The notes under the pieces were generated by a model. That model searched no databases. It saw only the letters and a list, made by a program, of their open reading frames with translations, and had not been told where the DNA came from. Positions 1-6,929 of a stretch of DNA of 8,010 bases are shown here, one piece after another. The DNA comes from Nanobdellati archaeon. GTDB lineage: Archaea > SpSt-1190. Position numbers and translations under genes: made by a program. The stretch lies in contig WAMX01000087.1 in NCBI GenBank assembly GCA_015522095.1, positions 1 through 8,010 of the forward strand, written 5' to 3'. The number at the start of each line of letters is the position of its first letter. Position 1 is the first letter of the stretch.

Positions 1-90
1 GAGCTTCACTGACTCGGCAGCGATGATGGCCTCAAGTTTGGGGGAACCTGCACGCTTAACGAGGAGAACTGCGAGGGCAGGACCTGTGAT
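1..90 (+). other. Upstream in-frame coding extension of the giant surface protein, interrupted by a TGA at 10-12
   Basis: From position 13 to 90 the frame of the giant gene is open and reads as the same sort of protein: Gly/Asp-rich with cysteines spaced as in the rest of the ectodomain (GGTCTLNEENC, then GRTCDVVCSGS across position 91). It contains no start codon before the GTG at 91. In the same frame a TGA occupies 10-12. The +1-shifted frame at 2-16 reads SFTDS. Adding one base near 14-16 would join the two as SFTDSGSDDGLKFGGTC, which resembles the TDSDGG...GTC type of motif common in archaeal surface proteins. I infer that the coding region continues to the left of the window and is broken here by a one-base deletion, either a sequencing or assembly error or a true frameshift. 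Alternatively the TGA is a genuine end of another frame and the gene starts at 91. Confidence 0.55.
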
Positions 91-3000
91 GTGGTCTGCA
101 GCGGGAGCGTGAACGGCGGAGACGTGGCTGAAACAGTAGGCAAGGCACACTTCACGACCGCCTCCTTCTCCATTGACGATCTTGATTATGTCGACATCAT
201 CGGAAGGCGCATGGACAGGGAGGGGACCTCGCTCATCCCCCGCAAGGACTTCCTCGAATGCACCGGCGATTTTGACGCGGCTTCAGCAGCCCCCTGCTCC
301 ACATATCTTGAGGGCGTGACTATTGACGGCACCTGCTACGATGGCTACAAGATTGCCCCCGGGGACTCCGTCACCATCACCCATAGCACTCCCTCCGGGG
401 AGAGAACCTATGAATACCAGTGCGTGCAGAGCGGAGGGAGCTACAAATTCTTCCAGAAGCCCCACCTCACTGCCGAGCTCAGCCGCGATTTATCCACCAC
501 AGGGATGATTGGCGGAGATGCCGGCAAGCTCACGTATGTCCCCTCATTCTCGAGCGGGGAAGTGTCTTACTCATTCACATACATCCCAAACGATGATATG
601 CTCCCGGCCGGTATTGACTGGAGCGATTACACAATCTCCTGCTCTCTGAAATATGGAGGGGGCTCGCTGTCCGCTTCCAGCGAGGATCTCACGTGCCCAA
701 TGGGGCGCTGTGACACGTACACCGAAGCGCTTGACTTTGGAAGTGTTCCTGTCAGCGGGTTTAATGGCGATAACAGGATTACAATGGAGTGTGATGTCTC
801 CGGGCCAGCAAGTAATCAGGACAGCACCCTCACGCCGTGGAGGTACACGTTCAACTTCGATATTGATGACGGCGGCGTCACCTGTGACAGCAACGATGAC
901 TGCTTCTCAGGGATATGTGCCAGGGCAGGGGGCGCAAGCACGGGGTACTGCGCTCCCGTGGACACCGTTTCGGAGAGGGAGTCAGAGTGGTCCGAGCCCG
1001 AAACCTATCAGGGCGGGCGCCCATCTGGCTATGATTTCTACAACGCGATCTGCTCCGCCCTCGGAGGCACATTCGTGAAGGACATAGACCTGTCCAGGGG
1101 GTACTACGTCCAGAACGCCCTTGGCAGGGTGGTCTACTGGCTCCCTTCCAACAGCGATTACACCGCGAGAATCTCCTGTTCAACCGGGGGCGACAGGCTG
1201 GAGTGCTCCCTTGACGAGGGAAGATATGTGGAGGTGGACAATCCGACGGACAACACAGAAATAAGCGTGATACGGCTGAGCGGCAGGGGCGCCACCTTTG
1301 AATGGCAGCTCTCCCGGAACATTCTGAGCGGTGCCGTGGAGATATCGCCCATCCTTCCACAGGGCTACTCGGCGTGTGGCGATGGCCTCGACGTCTGCGA
1401 TGGGGAGGGAAGGATGCTCGTAAACTTCGAGAATGTTTCCGTGGAAGGCGGGCTCAAGGTGTTCATAGCGGACGCGCTCAATGGTCTCTGCCTCGGAAAC
1501 AGTGACCGTGAGGTGGCATCCTGCGATGACAGGAATGTGGGGGCCGCTTTCGGAGGGGTTGACGATTTTGTCGAGCTCATAAACATAACGAGGTATGCCT
1601 GGCCCGGTGAGGGGGGCAGCAACTACACCTTCTTCATTGACGGCTCGGGCCGCTACTCCCTTGTCCACTGCTACGAAAATGACGGTTCGTGGGGATGCAG
1701 GCTGTACCGCTCCCCGTCAGGGGACGGAACTTCCGATGTCGCCCTCGGCGGGACGCCCCTTTACCGCTCTTCGGACTGGTCGAGCTTCACATACGCCTCT
1801 GACACCTCCATCAACTTCGAGAGCTCGGAATCCATACCCGCGTCCCTTGTCATCTTCACCGACGGCGAGGGCAATCTCCGGAAATACTACAACTTCATTT
1901 TCCCCGTGGGGTATTCAGATGTTGTCAGCAAGCAGGTCGAGATAGAGTGCGGGGTGGCGTGCTCCGTGAAGCGCGTCTTCCCGCGCGACACCATCCGCGA
2001 GCAGGTTGAAACCTCTGCCAGCAATTATGTCCTCAAGGGGCTCACGGGCGATGTGTGGGAGTGCGGGGTGGATGCCGGCAAATATGTATGGAAGCCCCGC
2101 CTTGCATACTCCCTCAACTCAGTTTCCATCACTTCAACGGCAGCGCCGCCCTACGACTCCCTCAAGGTCAGCCTCGTGCTCAATGAGCCGGACAGCTTCC
2201 CCGAGACGGACGGAGTCAGCTATGATGTGGAGGGCGTCAGCTGTGACTTCTTCTCGACGGCCCTCCGCCCTGTCACGGGCGAGGGACCCGGCAGCGGGAC
2301 CCTCTCCTTCGAGAACGAGGACATATCCCGCTCGGGCGTGGTCAGGTGGTGCAAGGAAAACTCAGTGGGGCTTTCCTGCCTCCTCAGCGGGGGGTGCGAC
2401 CTCTCACTGAAGGTTGTGGACTCTGAAACGTCCGCGGATGTCGCCCTTCCGGACTCGGTCAGTTTCACCATACCCTACATCGACTACAGCCCCAGCGAGT
2501 ACCTCCAGATACCCTGCTACAACTCCTCCCAGTGCCTCGGCAGCTGCAGCATCGATTACTACTACGATGATGGCGCGTATTACTTCTCCTACTTCGGGGA
2601 TGGCACGGGGGACGGCCTGTTCCGCCAGTATATGGGCCACTGTGTGGGCGTCCAGCAGTCCTCCCTGTCAAGGAAATGCTATGCTGGCGACTATTCCGGC
2701 GACATCCTCGTCTGGGATGGGACTGACTTCACCTACCCGGAGGACCCCCTGCCGAGCAGGCTCCTCTGCGACGGCAAGGATGCCGAGAGCGAGGGGTGTA
2801 CCCGCTCGTGCGAGTACACCTGCGCGTGGGATGTGAACTACTCAAAAATATACTTTGGAAACGCCCCCAGGGACCTTGATGAGAACTTTGACTATGCAGC
2901 TTACTCTGGCTGTGACAACATAATCTCAGGGGAAAGCTATTCGAACTGCCGCGACTGCTGCGAGGCCCCCGAGCTCGGGAAGGTGGCCATCGGGCTGCCC

Positions 3001-6000
3001 GGGTGCACGGTGAGCGACTATGCAGCGCGCCTCAAGAGCGACGAGCTTCCCGACTACTGCGGAATAAAGAAGCTCAGCGCGTATGGTGACGAATTCGCCC
3101 TTAACCGGACCTGCTTCTCCTCCTGCGGCAGCTCGGATGCGTGTGAGGGAGAACGGGCCGGGGGCGAGGAGTGCACGGAGTGGTGCGAGCCGAGGAGCGA
3201 GCTCTCTCCGGGAATAATAATCCGTGGTCCCCAGTCGGGCGAGATGGAGCCCTGCAACGCTTACCCCGTCTGCATTGATCTTCCCTTTGACCCGCACTGC
3301 GACGGGGGCGAGTGCCTCGTTAACTTTGCCCCGAACTCCTACCCGCTGGTTGCGGGCTCTGAAGTTTACGGGAACGGTCTTGGCACCGGTTTCAAGCCCC
3401 TGCCCTTCACTTCCAGGGATGTCACCTATGTTGAGGAAGACGGGGTGTGGAGCGTGTGCACCTCAAGGGGCAGGCAGCTCTACCTCGTGCCTTCCAAGAA
3501 CATCAGCCTCGAGACGGGCGGGAACAACGTGCTCAGGATAGCCTCGTTTGACCTGTATTCTGAAGGGCTGCCCTCTGTGCCTTCCGAGAGGTACAGGTGG
3601 AACGTGGGCACAACTTACAGCCTTCCCGACTGGCAGGATTCCGGCGAATGCAGCGTAGGAAAGTTCTGCCACGGCTACAACGACTGCCAGGATGTGCCGC
3701 CTTCCGAGGGCGACACGACGAACGATGCGCCCTTCTGCGAGAATGTCAGGTGCATTGACCCGGACGCGGTTGGCGTGTTCTTCGGGACGGTTTTCAACGA
3801 CAGCCGCACCTCCTTCGACAGGGCGGAGACCTGGAATATGTGCCAGCTTGGCGACTGCACCTTTGACCTTGAGGGGTGCAGCGCAAGTTTTATCGGGCTC
3901 AACCTCACATACCTGCAGGAAGGGGGCAGCCTCTCAGGGGTGGACACCGTAACATTCGGCATAGGTGCCGAGGATTTCAGGTACCGGCTCGACTCCACGG
4001 GGAAGAACACCTACCTTGTCGATGCCGCGAATCTGGGGCCATTTGTGTTCCCGGCGGCAGATTCCCTGAGCGGCGTGAAGTACATCATAGTCACCGTCAA
4101 TGACACCCTTGCCAGGGAGTTCACAAGCATCGTGGGGGTCAGGGTGCCTCAGGGCAGCTGCAGCTCGCTCAATGCCGATGGTGTGGAGGGATGGTTCTCC
4201 CCGGCAGAGGACCGCGTGGTTGACACGGACGTGGAACCATCCGCCTGCAGGGTCCTCTCCGACTGCGCGACCGGAGAGCTCCCCAACCCGTCTGCAAGGA
4301 ATGGCAGGGGCGAGGTTTCATGGTGCTTCGATGTGCCCGCGTCCCTGCGCATTGACCTTAACGATTACGGCTCGTCGAGCGACTACGTCTACTCTGGGCT
4401 CTGCATAAACACCTGCGGCTCAAACGCGGACGGGGACGGATATGCCTGCGATTTCAGCTACGGGGAGGACCCGACAAACTGCCAGGATTGCTGCACGGAG
4501 TTCAACACCGGCTATGAGCAGAGCCAGGACGATGGCTCAATCGTCCAGGGGGTTACCTGCTATTCCCAGTGCGGGGCGCCTTCCCTGTGCGACGGAATTG
4601 AGGTAGGGGAGTTCACGCCCGACGGGACCCTCCTGTGCGGCATAAAGGGAGGCGTCTGTGACACTGTCTCCGAGGCCACGGAGATAGATGGCATCTCATT
4701 CCTTCCTGAGGGCGAGTTCACAGGGGAATGCACGCAGACCGGCGCGGATTATGTCTGCGATGTGGAGTTCAATGAGAGTGAGGAATATGGAGTGGTGTTC
4801 AGGCTTGATGGCGGAATGTGGAACCAGCTTGCTGGCCTGCCGCCCGCCTTCAACTATCTCCGCAATGTCACAATCACCTACCCCGACGGCGTGAGCAAGA
4901 CCTTCCCCGAGGGCGGGGATGGCGGATACTCCTACCGCGTTTCCTTCCCGCCATCCTTCAAGGCTTCATACGGGGAGCAGACCTTCGTGTATGAGGTGCG
5001 GCAGAACAACCGCCTTCCCGTGAAGGTGACAATCCGCGCCAGGATTGTCCACAGGGGGAGCACTTCCATCTCCAATGACCTGCAGGGAGGATGCGTGTAC
5101 CGCCGCGGCACGGGCAGCAGCTGTGAGGAGAACGGGGCGGCGCTTGGAGTGCTGTTCGGCTCCCCGGGAGTTTCCCTCGAGCAGGGGCCGGAAACGCTGA
5201 ACCTTGTGTGCTCGTACGGAAGGAAGCAGGAGTCCATTGTGCTGGAGACGTCCGAGGGGTGCGGATACTACTGTGCCAGCGGCAGGCTTCCGCTCGATGT
5301 GTCGGGAATGGAGCCCGGGAAGTACTCCGTGACCTGCAGGGTTGAGGATGATTTCTTCGAGTCAGCCACCGGCAGCGCAACCTTCAAGGTATTTGGCAAA
5401 ATCTCTTCCGTGAAGGCGTCCCTGCCGCAGGAGATTTCCCCCGGGAATGCATACAGCCTATTCATCTCGTCCGTGCTGGACGAGTTTGGCAATGCGATTC
5501 CCCTCTACACGCACTCGTGGGAGCTCGAGCAGGACGACCTCACCGTCCAGTTCGGCGCCACGGGCTCGGTTTCCATACCCTACAGCGTTGAGGAAGGCAA
5601 TGCGGACTTCCTGCTGACAGTCTCAAAGCCATTCTATGATGCTTCCACCCTCAGGTTCTCCGTGTTCGTGAAGATTCCGCAGCAGATTTCCGTCACCGCA
5701 TCGCCCGGAGTTCTCTACGTGCCCCTGAAGAAGGCATTCCCCGGGCAATTCGCGTCAGTAAGGCTTGCAATGTCCAACTCTGGGCCCGCCCTGAATGTGA
5801 CGGTGGTTCCCATTGCTCCCGAGGGCGTCGATGTGAACATCACGGAAGACGAGCTCTACATCGGCGGGTTCAGTTCCGTGTCCCTCCCCGTCTTCATAAC
5901 CGTCCCCGACTCGAGCTCCGACCGCGAATACTCCGTGACCTTCAAGGTGTATGCCTCCGGGAAGCTCCAGGACACATCCACCCTCCGCATAGTGCAGACA

Positions 6001-6909
6001 AGCAGACCCTTCTACGACTACCTGCTCACCGCCAAGGACACGGGGCTTTCGGAGCTGCAGCTGTTCCTTGTCGGGGATGAGGTTGAGGGCGAGCTGTCCC
6101 TGAGGAATGCGGGCAACCAGAAGGACTCCTACCTCATTTCCTCCTCCGACTCCTCACTTTCCGTCCGCCCGGACTCCGCATCCCTCGAGGGCGGAGCCGA
6201 GCAGATAATAAGGGTCGTGACCTCGAAGGAAGGGGACTTCAGGGTGTGCGCAACCTCCGTGAGGCTCCTTGACCGCGCACAGGACAAGTGCGTGGATATA
6301 TCCGTCACGAAGAAGGACCCCACGCCTTCCATCTCCATCCTCAACAGCAACCTGACGGTCGGGCGCGACGGGACTGCCGCCCTTTCCGTGAACCTGACCG
6401 CGGGCGAGGTGTCGGGCGACTATGTCGTTGAGTTTGAGGCATCCGGGCTCTCGATACCCCCCATCACGCAGTCAATGAAGGAGTCGAGCAGCCTCCTGCT
6501 GACGGCCTCCTTCCCTGCCTCAAAGAAGGGGACATACACGGTGACCGCGCGCGCCTACCTCAAGGACTTCCCGGACAGGTATTCCACCTCATCCCGGCAG
6601 ATATTCATCAATGTGCCTCCCTCTGCGGCGGTCAGCGCACTCCTCAGGAATATTGAGCGGAATGACGAATACCTCAAGGGCGAGCTGCTTGATGATTACC
6701 AGCTTGCCGTGTCGCTTGTCCAGCAGGGCGACTATGAGGCCGCCCAGGAAAAGCTGGAGAGTGTGCTCAGCAAGATAAACCGCGCCAAGAACATAGAGCA
6801 GGCAAAGGTAATTGCCCGTGGCGCTTCCCTGAAGCGTTCCTACACTCTCGCCGCCCTTGGGGGAATCCTCATAGTGGGTGGAATCTTCCTCTACCTTAAA
6901 CCATTTTAA
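91..6909 (+). CDS. Giant cysteine-rich, membrane-anchored archaeal surface protein (2272 codons, 5' end probably incomplete)
   Basis: I do not recognise a named family. The product is probably a secreted, N-glycosylated cell-surface protein, for example an envelope or adhesin-like protein. Residues 1-1749 carry about 85 Cys, many in closely spaced pairs, in beta-rich Gly/Asp/Ser/Tyr-rich sequence. Two divergent Cys modules lie at about 941-1020 and 1453-1502, and CxNSxxC-type motifs at 265-287 and 809-851. Residues about 1650-1768 look Ig-like (ending YSVTCRV). Residues 1769-2175 form a stack of Ig-like domains with only two Cys. Residues 2178-2249 are helical, and 2250-2269 form a transmembrane segment followed by a three-residue tail (KPF). 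About 16 N-x-S/T sequons fit an extracellular archaeal glycoprotein. The first codon at 91 is GTG, with no signal peptide after it and similar coding sequence before it, so I think the true start is upstream. SRP54 follows 20 bases downstream. The reading frame, sidedness and anchor are clear; the function is not known. Confidence 0.9.
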   Translation: MVCSGSVNGGDVAETVGKAHFTTASFSIDDLDYVDIIGRRMDREGTSLIPRKDFLECTGDFDAASAAPCSTYLEGVTIDGTCYDGYKIAPGDSVTITHSTPSGERTYEYQCVQSGGSYKFFQKPHLTAELSRDLSTTGMIGGDAGKLTYVPSFSSGEVSYSFTYIPNDDMLPAGIDWSDYTISCSLKYGGGSLSASSEDLTCPMGRCDTYTEALDFGSVPVSGFNGDNRITMECDVSGPASNQDSTLTPWRYTFNFDIDDGGVTCDSNDDCFSGICARAGGASTGYCAPVDTVSERESEWSEPETYQGGRPSGYDFYNAICSALGGTFVKDIDLSRGYYVQNALGRVVYWLPSNSDYTARISCSTGGDRLECSLDEGRYVEVDNPTDNTEISVIRLSGRGATFEWQLSRNILSGAVEISPILPQGYSACGDGLDVCDGEGRMLVNFENVSVEGGLKVFIADALNGLCLGNSDREVASCDDRNVGAAFGGVDDFVELINITRYAWPGEGGSNYTFFIDGSGRYSLVHCYENDGSWGCRLYRSPSGDGTSDVALGGTPLYRSSDWSSFTYASDTSINFESSESIPASLVIFTDGEGNLRKYYNFIFPVGYSDVVSKQVEIECGVACSVKRVFPRDTIREQVETSASNYVLKGLTGDVWECGVDAGKYVWKPRLAYSLNSVSITSTAAPPYDSLKVSLVLNEPDSFPETDGVSYDVEGVSCDFFSTALRPVTGEGPGSGTLSFENEDISRSGVVRWCKENSVGLSCLLSGGCDLSLKVVDSETSADVALPDSVSFTIPYIDYSPSEYLQIPCYNSSQCLGSCSIDYYYDDGAYYFSYFGDGTGDGLFRQYMGHCVGVQQSSLSRKCYAGDYSGDILVWDGTDFTYPEDPLPSRLLCDGKDAESEGCTRSCEYTCAWDVNYSKIYFGNAPRDLDENFDYAAYSGCDNIISGESYSNCRDCCEAPELGKVAIGLPGCTVSDYAARLKSDELPDYCGIKKLSAYGDEFALNRTCFSSCGSSDACEGERAGGEECTEWCEPRSELSPGIIIRGPQSGEMEPCNAYPVCIDLPFDPHCDGGECLVNFAPNSYPLVAGSEVYGNGLGTGFKPLPFTSRDVTYVEEDGVWSVCTSRGRQLYLVPSKNISLETGGNNVLRIASFDLYSEGLPSVPSERYRWNVGTTYSLPDWQDSGECSVGKFCHGYNDCQDVPPSEGDTTNDAPFCENVRCIDPDAVGVFFGTVFNDSRTSFDRAETWNMCQLGDCTFDLEGCSASFIGLNLTYLQEGGSLSGVDTVTFGIGAEDFRYRLDSTGKNTYLVDAANLGPFVFPAADSLSGVKYIIVTVNDTLAREFTSIVGVRVPQGSCSSLNADGVEGWFSPAEDRVVDTDVEPSACRVLSDCATGELPNPSARNGRGEVSWCFDVPASLRIDLNDYGSSSDYVYSGLCINTCGSNADGDGYACDFSYGEDPTNCQDCCTEFNTGYEQSQDDGSIVQGVTCYSQCGAPSLCDGIEVGEFTPDGTLLCGIKGGVCDTVSEATEIDGISFLPEGEFTGECTQTGADYVCDVEFNESEEYGVVFRLDGGMWNQLAGLPPAFNYLRNVTITYPDGVSKTFPEGGDGGYSYRVSFPPSFKASYGEQTFVYEVRQNNRLPVKVTIRARIVHRGSTSISNDLQGGCVYRRGTGSSCEENGAALGVLFGSPGVSLEQGPETLNLVCSYGRKQESIVLETSEGCGYYCASGRLPLDVSGMEPGKYSVTCRVEDDFFESATGSATFKVFGKISSVKASLPQEISPGNAYSLFISSVLDEFGNAIPLYTHSWELEQDDLTVQFGATGSVSIPYSVEEGNADFLLTVSKPFYDASTLRFSVFVKIPQQISVTASPGVLYVPLKKAFPGQFASVRLAMSNSGPALNVTVVPIAPEGVDVNITEDELYIGGFSSVSLPVFITVPDSSSDREYSVTFKVYASGKLQDTSTLRIVQTSRPFYDYLLTAKDTGLSELQLFLVGDEVEGELSLRNAGNQKDSYLISSSDSSLSVRPDSASLEGGAEQIIRVVTSKEGDFRVCATSVRLLDRAQDKCVDISVTKKDPTPSISILNSNLTVGRDGTAALSVNLTAGEVSGDYVVEFEASGLSIPPITQSMKESSSLLLTASFPASKKGTYTVTARAYLKDFPDRYSTSSRQIFINVPPSAAVSALLRNIERNDEYLKGELLDDYQLAVSLVQQGDYEAAQEKLESVLSKINRAKNIEQAKVIARGASLKRSYTLAALGGILIVGGIFLYLKPF
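883..951 (+). other. CxNSxxC-type cysteine motif, first copy (protein residues 265-287)
   Basis: The encoded segment has Cys at 265, 271, 276 and 287 in the arrangement C-x5-C-x4-C-x10-C, with the core DSNDDCFSGIC. This is the small disulfide motif pattern C-x-x-(D/N)-S-x-C-x-x-G-x-C seen in many extracellular archaeal and eukaryotic proteins. It probably forms a small two-disulfide knot that separates the N-terminal beta domain from the next one. A related copy lies at residues 809-851. The pattern is seen directly; the disulfide pairing is inferred. Confidence 0.55.
2515..2643 (+). other. CxNSxxC-type cysteine motif, second copy with a Tyr-rich loop (residues 809-851)
   Basis: Cys 809, 815, 819 and 851 give C-x5-C-x3-C-x31-C, with the core CYNSSQCLGSC and a closing GHCVG. 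The first part matches the motif at residues 265-276. The last loop is 31 residues rather than 10 and is filled with Tyr, Asp, Gly and Phe (starting IDYYYDDGAYYFSYFGDG). The NSS in the core is also a potential N-glycosylation sequon. The loop could be an exposed insertion. That the two copies are related is inferred from spacing and the N-S-x-x-C-x-G-x-C core only. Confidence 0.5.
2911..3150 (+). repeat. Divergent cysteine module, copy A (residues 941-1020)
   Basis: The module opens with CDNIISGESYSNCRDCC (941-957), which matches the CD...GE...NC.DC pattern of a common archaeal extracellular Cys motif. After a spacer of about 50 residues containing extra Cys, it closes with TCFSSCGSSDACEG (1007-1020). 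Copy B at 1453-1502 has the same two halves in the same order with a spacer of 21 residues. The two copies share Cys positions and flanking Asn, Asp, Gly and Glu but little else, so this is an old protein-level duplication and not a DNA repeat. Confidence 0.6.
4414..4452 (+). other. Asp/Gly-rich loop resembling a thrombospondin type 3 calcium site (residues 1442-1454)
   Basis: The encoded CGSNADGDGYACD resembles the thrombospondin type 3 consensus DxDxDGxxDxCD, with acidic or Asn residues at alternating positions (N1445, D1447, D1449) followed by Gly and then Cys-Asp. It is two residues shorter than the canonical loop, so calcium binding is possible but not established. It runs directly into module copy B and shares C1453 and D1454 with it. 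Confidence 0.3.
4447..4596 (+). repeat. Divergent cysteine module, copy B (residues 1453-1502)
   Basis: CDFSYGEDPTNCQDCC (1453-1468) followed by TCYSQCGAPSLCDG (1489-1502) repeats both halves of copy A: the CD..GE..NC.DCC half and the TC(F/Y)S.CG...C(E/D)G half. The first half closely resembles the frequent GDGVCD...GE...NCP.DC motif of archaeal secreted proteins. In copy B the two halves are separated by 20 residues, against about 49 in copy A, which carries an extra insert with two further Cys. Confidence 0.6.
5395..6615 (+). other. Stack of Ig-like beta domains forming the membrane-proximal region (residues 1769-2175)
   Basis: Four units of roughly 95-110 residues can be drawn at about 1769-1862, 1863-1970, 1972-2075 and 2076-2175. 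They show alternating hydrophobic strands and phrases typical of archaeal NEW3/CARDB-like Ig folds: SVRLAMSNSGPALNVTV, GELSLRNAGNQKDSYLI and KGTYTVTARAYLKDFPDRYS. The N-SG or N-AG turn after a hydrophobic strand, followed by a Val/Thr-rich strand, is the usual mark of these domains. Only two Cys (2053 and 2067) occur, probably paired within the third unit, in sharp contrast with the rest of the ectodomain. The likely role is a rigid stalk that lifts the Cys-rich part off the membrane. The family assignment is by pattern only. Confidence 0.6.
6622..6906 (+). other. Helical stalk and C-terminal transmembrane anchor (residues 2178-2272)
   Basis: After the last beta strand (IFINVPP) the composition changes to Leu/Glu/Lys/Ala-rich helix. 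It includes YQLAVSLVQQGDYEAAQEKL, which has the QGDYEAA phrase typical of a helix pair in tetratricopeptide-like proteins. Residues 2250-2269 (STLAALGGILIVGGIFLYL-like composition, starting SYTLAALGG) are a single transmembrane segment, and the protein ends three residues later with KPF. This fits an extracellular protein anchored by its C-terminus. Two basic residues (LKRS, 2247-2250) sit just before the segment, on the side expected to be outside. Confidence 0.75.
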
Positions 6910-6910
6910 G
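6895..6910 (+). promoter_or_regulatory. AT-rich palindrome over the stop codon, possible TATA element or weak terminator hairpin
   Basis: CTTAAA (6895-6900) and TTTAAG (6905-6910) are perfect inverted repeats around CCAT. They contain the TAA stop at 6907-6909. This is the only AT-rich patch near the gene junction. Its centre lies about 27 bases before the SRP54 GTG at 6930, which would suit an archaeal TATA box if the SRP54 transcript is leaderless. A weak T-run (6917-6920) follows, so a terminator role is also conceivable. No clear BRE is seen. The palindrome is certain; the function is a guess. Confidence 0.25.
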
Positions 6911-6929
6911 CTCCGCTTTTCTCCCTGAG

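Noticed and set aside
653..1078. A + strand frame of 141 codons overlapping the giant gene in another frame
   Set aside because: It overlaps a continuous Cys-motif-bearing protein frame and has Arg/Pro/Thr-rich composition without domain features; treated as a frame shadow.
878..1668. Overlapping minus-strand open frames of about 160 codons inside the giant gene
   Set aside because: Low-complexity Arg/Pro/Ser translations, no start context, no recognisable domains; they are explained by GC-rich codon use on the + strand.
2540..2600. Tyr/Asp-rich stretch considered as a low-complexity or tandem DNA repeat
   Set aside because: The codons vary and no DNA unit repeats; it is a composition bias of one protein loop.
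5254..5295. GCGYYCASG segment resembling the YYCA motif of antibody variable domains
   Set aside because: The match is four residues, without the conserved Trp and framework spacing of a V domain; more likely one strand of an ordinary Cys-bearing beta domain.
6911..6929. CTTTTCTCC tract after the giant gene as an archaeal terminator
   Set aside because: Only four consecutive T, interrupted by C, in a 20-base gap before a co-directional gene; too weak to call.
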